Assembly (NCBI GenBank): GCA_016195145.1
Contig: JACQAF010000056.1
Coordinates: 1 to 12,504, forward strand
DNA: 12,504 nt
Source: Rhodospirillales bacterium
GTDB lineage: Bacteria > Pseudomonadota > Alphaproteobacteria > CACIAM-22H2
Direction: 5' to 3'
Made by a program: the position numbers and the translations under genes. The notes under the pieces are model-generated. The model saw only the letters and a list, made by a program, of their open reading frames with translations. It was not told the origin of the DNA and made no database searches. Below are positions 6,403 to 12,504 of this stretch, in pieces (position 1 is the stretch's first letter; each line of letters opens with the position of its first letter).

Positions 6403-6846
6403 ATGCCGCCGATCCGCTCACGCCGTCCTGGCCACGTCGCGCCAATCCCGCGTATCCTCAAGCTTACCCTCATATTTTTTGCCCTTGTGCTTGCCAGCTG
6501 CGCCAAGCCCTTGCTCCCGCCCGGCGGTATTGCCGCACTGGATGGGATATGGCGCGGCGAGGCGGTTCGTCGGGTTGGGCTGCCCGACTGCCCCACGGTT
6601 ACCCCCTATGTGATGACTGTCCGCGAGGGCGCCGTGACGGGCGAAATCCGCCAGGCGCGCAACCCCGATGTCGTGATCGACCGCTTCCAGGCCTTCATCG
6701 AATACGACGGTGCGCTTTACGCCCGGGCCCGGCCGGGTGGCGAAGATATTGATATTTTTGGGCGTTTTTTAGCAAACCGGTTCGAAGGCGAAACCAAGAG
6801 CCGAAGCTGCACCAACCGCATCACCCTGACCCGTCAGCCAGAATAA
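6403..6846 (+). CDS. Small predicted lipoprotein of unknown function
   Basis: The 147-residue protein has a basic N-terminus, a hydrophobic stretch ILKLTLIFFALVLASC and a lipobox LASC with Cys33 as the lipidation site. It should be exported and anchored in the envelope. The mature part is short, with IWRGEAV, a Cys63 in DCPT and a Cys136 in SRSCT that could form a disulphide, and ends in ITLTRQPE. This looks like a small beta-rich domain seen in many proteobacterial lipoproteins, but I do not recognise a named family. The ATG at 6403 has GGAG 9 nt upstream; a TTG at 6388 is a less likely start. It is transcribed divergently from copA across a 143-bp gap, which holds the copper promoter. There is no His/Met-rich metal-binding stretch, so a role in copper is not supported. 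I see no gene in 6847-7040 downstream. Confidence 0.75.
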   Translation: MPPIRSRRPGHVAPIPRILKLTLIFFALVLASCAKPLLPPGGIAALDGIWRGEAVRRVGLPDCPTVTPYVMTVREGAVTGEIRQARNPDVVIDRFQAFIEYDGALYARARPGGEDIDIFGRFLANRFEGETKSRSCTNRITLTRQPE

Positions 6847-7017
6847 CCAGCCGCCCACCCGGTCCAGGTTGCCATGCTTGTTGCCTGTCGACAAATACCC
6901 GTCAGGCTCGTGTTCGTCCCGATCAACAGGAATTGTCCGTAATCGCTACAATCCCCCTTTATCTTACTTCGCTTACATCATTTATTAACGATGATTTCGT
7001 AATGCTTTTACATACCT

Positions 7018-7023
7018 AGGAGG
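7018..7023 (+). promoter_or_regulatory. Strong Shine-Dalgarno at unusual distance from the kinase start
   Basis: AGGAGG lies 17 nt before the ATG at 7041, much further than the usual 5-9 nt. No alternative start codon exists in the same frame between them. Either the spacing is tolerated at low efficiency, or the weaker GGTAAG closer to the ATG is used. Confidence 0.3.
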
Positions 7024-7040
7024 CAGTACCGGTAAGCTAC

Positions 7041-9503
7041 ATGGCCACCCCACCTACCGACCGTACGAACGTCACGACGCTCCTGCGGCTGCGCCGGCTG
7101 AGGATGAGTTTGCTTGCGTTCGGTGCGTTGCTTGCCCTCGGCCTTCCCGCCTCGCTTGGCTATCGCTTGTGGTCGGAACGACAGCAGGTATTTTCCACGG
7201 CCACGCGCAACGCGGAAAATCTTTCGGAAATCCTCGAAGAGTACGTAGCGCAGACGATCACGCGCGTCGATCTGGTGCTGGAAAATCTCACAGAATCGCT
7301 TGCTGAACTGCGCCGCGACAATAATGGGCAAACGTCCGCCATCAAGGCCCTGCTCGCCCGCAAACATGGCAGCAATCCAACCATCCGGAATTTTCTGGTT
7401 ATCGACCGCACCGGCCGCAATATCGGCGACACCACTTTCCGCGGCATGGAAGCGGATCATACGACCCGGGACTATTATCTCGCGCACCGCGACAATCTCA
7501 ATCTCGGGCTGTTCATCAGCCGGCCGGCCCGCAACGAGCAGACCAACGAGTGGCTGATTTATGTCAGCCGCCGTTTAACCGGCAGCGACGACAGCTTCGC
7601 CGGAGTCGTCGTCGCCGTCATCGAACCAAGCTATTTCTACCGCTTCTACCGGTCGATCGACGTCGGACCGAACGGCGATGCGGGCGTCCTGTTTCGCAAC
7701 AGCGTAGCCGTGGCCGGCAGCCCGTTCGGACAATTCTTGTTCGGCACCGACACGGAGCAAAGCGAACTATGGAAAAATTCGCCAACGGAACCAGGCACCA
7801 GGCAGGTCCAACTGTTCGAAGGCGCCGACGGCATCTCGGTCATCATTTCTCTCATCTTCGTTGGTACGGTCTTATTGCTCACCGCGTTGCTCGCCCGACA
7901 GCTGGCGCGGGTGGCGATGTCGGAAGCCACACTGCGCAAGACCGAGGCGCAATACGACACCCTGGTCGCCAACATCCCCGGCGTCGTCTACCAGCGGCGC
8001 CTCGCCCCCGACGGTACGGTGACGTATCCGTGGCTTAGCGCCGGCGTGCGCGACGTGCACGGCTACGAGCCGGAAGAAGTGCTCGCCAACCCCCGCCTGT
8101 TCCTCGACGGCATTCATGCGGAAGACCGTACGGACTATAAAACGGCTATCGCCGCGTCGGTCACCGACATGGCGCCGCTCACCTGGGAAGGACGCATCCG
8201 CACCAAGACCGGCCCGTATAAATGGGTGCAGATACTGAGCCGACCGCGCTCGACCGACGACGGCAGCATCATCTGGGACGGCATCATTCTTGAGGTTACC
8301 GGGCGCAAGGAGATCGAATCGTCGCTGTCCATGGTGCGGCGCCAGCTGGAAATGAAATCGGCCCAGTTCGAGGCGGCGCTGTCCAACATGGCGCAGGGAC
8401 TATGTCTGTACGACGCCGATACGCGGCTGTTGGTCTTTAACCGGCGCTATCTCGATCTCTACAAATTGCCGGCCAGCGAGATCAGGCCAGGGATTACTTT
8501 GCGCGAAATCATGGAGAAGAGCACCAGTCTTGGCAATTACGCCCCAGAATCTGTCGAGAGCACGATCGCCGAACGCATCGCGATCGCCCAGTTGCGTCAG
8601 CCGCGGGTTTTTTTCCAGCGCCTCAAATCGGGCCGTGTCATCGAGATCGCCCATCAGCCCCTGCCCGATGGCGGGTCGGTCGCCACTCACACCGACGTCA
8701 CCGAACGCGAAAACACCGCCGAAGCGCTGCGCTCGGCCAAGGAAGTTGCCGAGCTCGCCGACCGCGCCAAGTCCGAGTTCCTCGCCAATATGAGCCATGA
8801 GCTACGCACGCCGCTCAATGCGATCATCGGGTTCTCCGAAATCATGTGTAGCGAGCTCTACGGCAAGCTCGGCGATCCCCGCTATGCCGAATATGTCCGC
8901 GACATCCGCGACAGCGGCGGCCATCTCCTTGAATTGATCAACGACATTCTCGACCTGTCGAAGATCGAAGCCGGAAAGTCCACTCTCCACGAAGAAGACG
9001 TTGATATCGCCCGTCTTCTTACCGTGTCCACGCGTCTGGTGCGCGATCGCGCCCGCATTGCCGGCGTCGGGATGGAGACCGAACTCGCGGCCGATCTGCC
9101 GGCCGTACGGGCGGACGAGATCAAGCTCAAGCAGATCGTCCTTAATCTGCTGTCGAACGCGATCAAATTTTCGCCGTCCGGCGGACGCATCACGATCCAT
9201 GCCGGCATCGAACCGTCCGGCAAGCTTGAGATCGCGATCACCGACACCGGCGTCGGCATGCGCGCCGAAGACATCCCCATCGCCATGATGCCGTTCCGGC
9301 AGGTTGATTCTTCCCTGGCCCGCCGCCATGAAGGCACCGGCCTTGGCTTGCCGCTCGCCAAGGGATTGGTCGAAATGCATGATGGCGAACTGGCGATTGA
9401 AAGCACGCCGGGGCGCGGCACCACGGTGACGATCCGTCTGCCAGCCCACCGCGTCCGCGCCGTCGCACCGACCGGCACCGCACGACGCAGCGCCGGCGTA
9501 TAA
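7041..9503 (+). CDS. Membrane sensor histidine kinase (Cache-PAS-PAS-HisKA-HATPase)
   Basis: The 820-residue kinase has a first membrane helix (about 23-41), a periplasmic Cache-type sensor (about 45-264, with FLVIDRTGRNIGDT and GLFISRPARN), a second helix (about 265-285), a PAS domain (about 297-420), a second PAS domain of the PAS_7 type (about 443-552, SNMAQGLCLYD), a HisKA domain with NMSHELRTPLNA (phospho-acceptor His586), and a HATPase domain with N-box Asn706, G1 DTGVGM (735-740) and G2 GTGLGL (765-770). There is no receiver domain, and no response regulator is visible in the window, so it is an orphan here. The Cache domain seems shortened: the last strands normally found between the DG motif and the second helix are missing at about residue 265. 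The sensed ligand is unknown. It stands alone, with non-coding gaps of about 200 bp on both sides. Confidence 0.9.
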   Translation: MATPPTDRTNVTTLLRLRRLRMSLLAFGALLALGLPASLGYRLWSERQQVFSTATRNAENLSEILEEYVAQTITRVDLVLENLTESLAELRRDNNGQTSAIKALLARKHGSNPTIRNFLVIDRTGRNIGDTTFRGMEADHTTRDYYLAHRDNLNLGLFISRPARNEQTNEWLIYVSRRLTGSDDSFAGVVVAVIEPSYFYRFYRSIDVGPNGDAGVLFRNSVAVAGSPFGQFLFGTDTEQSELWKNSPTEPGTRQVQLFEGADGISVIISLIFVGTVLLLTALLARQLARVAMSEATLRKTEAQYDTLVANIPGVVYQRRLAPDGTVTYPWLSAGVRDVHGYEPEEVLANPRLFLDGIHAEDRTDYKTAIAASVTDMAPLTWEGRIRTKTGPYKWVQILSRPRSTDDGSIIWDGIILEVTGRKEIESSLSMVRRQLEMKSAQFEAALSNMAQGLCLYDADTRLLVFNRRYLDLYKLPASEIRPGITLREIMEKSTSLGNYAPESVESTIAERIAIAQLRQPRVFFQRLKSGRVIEIAHQPLPDGGSVATHTDVTERENTAEALRSAKEVAELADRAKSEFLANMSHELRTPLNAIIGFSEIMCSELYGKLGDPRYAEYVRDIRDSGGHLLELINDILDLSKIEAGKSTLHEEDVDIARLLTVSTRLVRDRARIAGVGMETELAADLPAVRADEIKLKQIVLNLLSNAIKFSPSGGRITIHAGIEPSGKLEIAITDTGVGMRAEDIPIAMMPFRQVDSSLARRHEGTGLGLPLAKGLVEMHDGELAIESTPGRGTTVTIRLPAHRVRAVAPTGTARRSAGV

Positions 9504-9524
9504 GAGACCGGCGCTGTCAGCCTT

Positions 9525-9540
9525 GGCCGCCATTGCGGCC
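9525..9540 (+). terminator. GC-rich hairpin after the histidine kinase
   Basis: GGCCGC and GCGGCC pair perfectly around a 4-nt loop, 22 nt after the kinase stop codon. No T-run follows, so it is at best a weak or Rho-assisted terminator. The rest of 9504-9706 turns AT-rich from about 9615 and probably contains the trpD promoter, but I could not place a convincing -35/-10 pair. Confidence 0.3.
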
Positions 9541-9706
9541 CGGATGGCCCGTTCGATCCGAAAAGTCGATCTCCAGCGCCGACCATCGTCGGCTGGGTCG
9601 CTGGCGACGCGGGATTGAACCTGCTATATAAAATATTCCTCAACTTATAAAAAACATCAGCATCGTCATTCAATCGCCTGCTTAAAATAAAGAAAGAACC
9701 CAGATC

Positions 9707-10756
9707 ATGTCTGGTGACATGACCCAGCTCAAGGCGCTTCTCGGCGTCGTCGCTGACGGCCGGTCGCTAACCGAGGACGAAGCGCGCTTGGGCTTCGACA
9801 TCATGATGAGCGGCAATGCCACGCCGGCGCAGATGGGGGCCTTTCTCATGGCCCTGCGGATGCGCGGCGAGACGGTCGAGGAAATCACCGCAGCGGCGCG
9901 GACGATGCGCGCCAAGGCGACGCATATCCGCGCGCCCGAGGACGCCATCGACATCGTTGGCACCGGCGGCGATGCGGCCGGCACCCACAACGTATCGACC
10001 GCCGCCGCGTTGGTCGTCGCCGGTTGCGGCGTGCCGGTCGCCAAGCACGGCAACCGCGCTTTCTCCTCGAAATCGGGCGCGGCCGACGTGCTGGCGGAGC
10101 TGGGCGTCAATCTCGATTGCGCTTTTTCGCTGATCGAACGAGCGATCGTCGAGGCTGGCGTCGGCTTCATGATGGCCCCGCGCCATCATAGCGCGACGCG
10201 CCACGTTGCCGGCTCGCGCGTCGAGATGGGCACGCGCACCATCTTCAACTTGCTCGGCCCCCTCTCCAACCCCGCCGGCGTGCGCCGCCAGCTGGTCGGC
10301 GTCTTTTCCCGCAAATGGATCGTGCCGATGGCTCAGACGCTGGGCAATCTCGGCTCGACCCGCGCCTGGGTGGCGCACGGCGCCGACGGGCTCGACGAAA
10401 TCACCACCACCGGGCCGACCTTCGTCGCTGAACTGAAAGACGGCGGGGTGCGCGAGATCGAAGTTACGCCCGAAGATGCCGGCCTGCCGCGCGGCCGGCT
10501 CGACGACCTCAAGGGCGGCACGCCGCAAGACAACGCGGCGGCAATGAAGGCGCTGTTCGCCGGGGCCAAGGGGCCGTTCCGCGATATTGTGCTGCTCAAT
10601 GCAGCGGCGGTCCTGGTCATTGCCGACAAGGCGAATAATCTGCGCGCCGGGGCGAAACTGGCTGGCGAGGCGATCGATGCCGGCCGGGCCGCCGCCGCGC
10701 TTGACCGGTTGATCGCCATTACCAACGCACCCCCGCCCGCGCCGCCGGAGGCCTAA
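9707..10756 (+). CDS. trpD: Anthranilate phosphoribosyltransferase
   Basis: TrpD transfers phosphoribose from PRPP to anthranilate, the second dedicated step of tryptophan synthesis, in the cytoplasm. The 349 residues match the family length. Visible motifs are the PRPP-binding GTGGD (85-89) followed by THNVSTAAA, KHGNRAFSSKSG (113-124), and the anthranilate-site region APRHHSATRHV with RVEMGTRTIFNLLGPLSNPA (171-190). All are intact. The ATG at 9707 has only a weak purine-rich leader. The stop codon lies 2 nt before the trpC start, so the two genes are co-transcribed. In alphaproteobacteria trpE and trpG usually lie directly upstream; here the preceding gene is a sensor kinase after a 203-bp gap, so trpD seems to have its own promoter. 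Confidence 0.95.
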   Translation: MSGDMTQLKALLGVVADGRSLTEDEARLGFDIMMSGNATPAQMGAFLMALRMRGETVEEITAAARTMRAKATHIRAPEDAIDIVGTGGDAAGTHNVSTAAALVVAGCGVPVAKHGNRAFSSKSGAADVLAELGVNLDCAFSLIERAIVEAGVGFMMAPRHHSATRHVAGSRVEMGTRTIFNLLGPLSNPAGVRRQLVGVFSRKWIVPMAQTLGNLGSTRAWVAHGADGLDEITTTGPTFVAELKDGGVREIEVTPEDAGLPRGRLDDLKGGTPQDNAAAMKALFAGAKGPFRDIVLLNAAAVLVIADKANNLRAGAKLAGEAIDAGRAAAALDRLIAITNAPPPAPPEA

Positions 10757-10758
10757 CC

Positions 10759-11799
10759 GTGAGCGAGGACGTTCTTGCTCGTATTTGCGCCGACAAGCGG
10801 GTCGAAATCGCCCGGCGCAAACGGCAGCTCCCCATAGCAGCCGTCGAAGCCGCCGCCAGAGCCGCGCCGCGCCCGCGCGGGTTCGCCGCCCGACTGGCCG
10901 CCATCGCCAAAGGCAGGCCGGCCCTGATCGCCGAAATCAAGAAAGCGTCGCCGTCGAAGGGGCTGATTCGCGCCGATTTCGACCCGCCGGAACTTGCCCG
11001 CGCTTATGCTGCCGGCGGCGCCGCCTGCCTGTCCATCCTCACCGACACGCCCTATTTTCAAGGCCGCGACGAGGACCTCACCGTCGCGCGCACCGCGGTC
11101 GATTTGCCAGTGTTGCGCAAGGACTTCATGCTCGACGTTTATCAGGTCCTTGAGGCACGGGCGTTGGGGGCCGACTGCATCCTGCTGATCATGGCAGCAC
11201 TTGCGGACGCTGAGGCGTGTGATCTGGCCGCCGCCGCCCAGGCGCTCGGCATGGACGTGTTGACCGAAATCCACGATGCGGGCGAGCTCGACCGGGCGCT
11301 TGCCGTGCCGGGGGCCCTGCTCGGCATCAATAATCGCAACCTGCGCACGCTCAAGGTCGATCTTGCGACCTTCGAGACGCTCGCCGGCCGCGTGCCGGCC
11401 GATCGTTTCCTCGTCGCCGAAAGCGGCATCAAGACGCCAGCCGATATTGCCCGCCTGTCGCCCGCCGGGGCGCGGGCGTTCCTGGTCGGCGAATCGCTGA
11501 TGGCGCAACGCGATGTAGCCAAACGCACGCACGAGCTGATCCCCCTCTGCCATCCCCTGCCGCTCTCCGCAGTCGCGGTCGATCTGGTCCCCGATCGCAA
11601 GCGCAACGCCGTCGATATCGCCGCGACGATCAAGATCACCGGGCGCACCGGGGTCGAGATGGAGGCCCTCACCGCCGTTTCGGTCGCGGCGCTCACGGTC
11701 TATGACATGTGCAAATCCATCGACCGCGCTATGCGCCTGACGGATATCCGACTTACCTATAAAACAGGCGGAAAATCAGGAAGTTATAAGAGCGCATGA
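10759..11799 (+). CDS. trpC: In-frame fusion of indole-3-glycerol phosphate synthase (TrpC) with the C-terminal part of MoaC
   Basis: Residues 1-253 are TrpC, which closes the indole ring to give indole-3-glycerol phosphate: EIKKASPSKG (59-68), LRKDFMLD (119-126), TEIHD (169-173), GINNRNL (189-195), ESGI (221-224) and VGESLMAQ (243-250). TrpC normally ends about 8-10 residues later. Instead, from Ala254 the sequence continues as MoaC, the cyclic pyranopterin monophosphate synthase of molybdenum cofactor synthesis: AKRTHELIPLCHPLPL (His265 corresponds to E. coli H77), TGRTGVEMEALTAVSVAALT, YDMCK (Asp316 and Lys319 correspond to D128 and K131) and GGKSG. The first 65 or so MoaC residues, including catalytic K51, are absent. 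The GTG start has GGAGG 7 nt upstream. The stop overlaps moeA by ATGA. TrpC activity is plausible; MoaC activity is unlikely. Confidence 0.92.
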   Translation: MSEDVLARICADKRVEIARRKRQLPIAAVEAAARAAPRPRGFAARLAAIAKGRPALIAEIKKASPSKGLIRADFDPPELARAYAAGGAACLSILTDTPYFQGRDEDLTVARTAVDLPVLRKDFMLDVYQVLEARALGADCILLIMAALADAEACDLAAAAQALGMDVLTEIHDAGELDRALAVPGALLGINNRNLRTLKVDLATFETLAGRVPADRFLVAESGIKTPADIARLSPAGARAFLVGESLMAQRDVAKRTHELIPLCHPLPLSAVAVDLVPDRKRNAVDIAATIKITGRTGVEMEALTAVSVAALTVYDMCKSIDRAMRLTDIRLTYKTGGKSGSYKSA

Positions 11800-12504
11800 T
11801 GCTTTCTGTTGAAGAAGCTAGAAAGCGTATTCTCGCCGCTTTCGTACCCCTGCCAGCCGAAATCGTGGGACTGGACGCCGCGCTCGGCCGGGTATTGGCC
11901 GAAGACGTCACCGCCCGCCTGACCCAACCCCCGGTCGCCGTTTCGGCGATGGATGGCTATGCTGTCCGCGCTACCGATGTGACAGCCGCTCCCGTCACCC
12001 TGCGCCAGGTTGGCGAAGCGCCCGCCGGCGCCGCTTTCACCGGGACCGTCGGGGCGGGCGAATGCGTGCGCATCTTTACCGGCGGCCCGCTGCCGGACGG
12101 TGCCGACACGATCATCATCCAGGAAAACGTCCGCGCCGACGGGCCGCGGATCACGGTCAATGAGCGCGCGCCCAAAGGCCGCTATGTCCGCCCGGCCGGC
12201 CTCGATTTCGCGGCCGGCGAAATCGGGCTGCACGCCGGGCGCATGCTCGGCGCGCGCGATATCGGCCTTGCCGCGGCGATGAACCGCCCCTGGCTCAGCG
12301 TCCGCCGCAAGCCTCGCATCGCCATTCTCGCCACCGGCAACGAGATCGTCATGCCGGGCGATCCGCTCGGGCCCAACCAGATCGTTTCCTCGAACGGGCC
12401 GGCGCTCGCCGCGATGATTGCCGCCTGCGGCGGCGAGGCGATCAATCTCGGCATCGCGCCCGATTCAGCGGACACGTTGCAAGCCATGGCGGCCGGCGCG
12501 CACG
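11796..12504 (+). CDS. moeA: Molybdopterin molybdenumtransferase MoeA (partial, runs off the window)
   Basis: MoeA inserts molybdate into adenylated molybdopterin, the last step of molybdenum cofactor formation, in the cytoplasm. The first 236 residues are present of about 400 in the family. Visible are the N-terminal PVAVSAMDGYAVRA (about 48-61), RIFTGGPLPDGADTIIIQE, GRYVRPAGLDF, and the start of the MogA-like domain ILATGNEIVMPGDPL with QIVSSNG. The ATG at 11796 overlaps the TGA of the preceding fusion gene (ATGA), which indicates translational coupling; the adjacent ATG at 11799 is equally possible. The frame is open to the window end. Confidence 0.93.
   Translation, partial: MMLSVEEARKRILAAFVPLPAEIVGLDAALGRVLAEDVTARLTQPPVAVSAMDGYAVRATDVTAAPVTLRQVGEAPAGAAFTGTVGAGECVRIFTGGPLPDGADTIIIQENVRADGPRITVNERAPKGRYVRPAGLDFAAGEIGLHAGRMLGARDIGLAAAMNRPWLSVRRKPRIAILATGNEIVMPGDPLGPNQIVSSNGPALAAMIAACGGEAINLGIAPDSADTLQAMAAGAH

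Noticed and set aside
6977..6995. ATCAT...ATGAT dyad upstream of the histidine kinase as an operator
   Set aside because: Only a 5-bp arm with a 9-nt gap in an AT-rich stretch; too weak to call.
9615..9650. trpD promoter from TTGAAC (9615-9620) with one of the TATA-like stretches after it
   Set aside because: No TATA-like hexamer lies at 16-18 bp from TTGAAC, so no pair could be defended, although the stretch is clearly AT-rich.
1..12504. CRISPR arrays, tRNA or rRNA genes, insertion sequences
   Set aside because: No regularly spaced repeats, no cloverleaf or rRNA-like stretch, and no transposase or terminal inverted repeats were seen.

Overview
The window reads as a chromosomal segment of a GC-rich alphaproteobacterium, probably Rhodospirillales-like. 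This rests on the order trpD, trpC, moaC, moeA on the right, a PpiD-type C-terminus on the left (PpiD commonly precedes trpE in this class), a CtrA-like box, and a CueR/CopA copper module. The assignment is made from gene content and style, not from a database search.

Layout, left to right. (1) 87-542: a 151-residue ORF that looks like only the C-terminal end of a PpiD/SurA-type peptidyl-prolyl isomerase. (2) 543-2210: a lower-GC islet with a small PAS-domain protein (+), a convergent and overlapping GNAT-like protein (-), and an intergenic stretch with two mutually exclusive hairpins. (3) 2211-6259, minus strand: a compact copper-homeostasis operon, copA, cueR, a YibQ-type divergent polysaccharide deacetylase and copZ, with gaps under 40 nt. 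It is driven by a promoter with the 19-bp spacer typical of MerR-family control. The copA frame is broken inside the N-terminal metal-binding domain. (4) 6403-6846: a small predicted lipoprotein, divergent from copA. (5) 7041-9503: a large membrane-bound Cache-PAS-PAS hybrid sensor histidine kinase with no partner regulator in the window. (6) 9707-12504: trpD, then a single in-frame ORF that joins almost complete TrpC to the C-terminal two-thirds of MoaC, then moeA, which runs off the window.

How the genes work together. CopZ, CopA and CueR form a standard Cu(I) buffering, export and sensing loop. The deacetylase between cueR and copZ would be co-expressed with it, which is an unexpected envelope link. 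TrpD and the TrpC part give two consecutive steps of tryptophan synthesis. MoaC and MoeA belong to molybdenum cofactor synthesis, but the MoaC part lacks its N-terminal third, including the position of the catalytic lysine (K51 in E. coli).

The most striking overall feature is that four separate loci look as if DNA has been lost: the 5' end of the PPIase gene, about 8 codons in copA, a stretch of the kinase sensor domain, and the trpC/moaC junction. In addition, trpE and trpG are not in their usual place. This could be real genome erosion or rearrangement, or assembly collapse. Read mapping across the junctions would decide.
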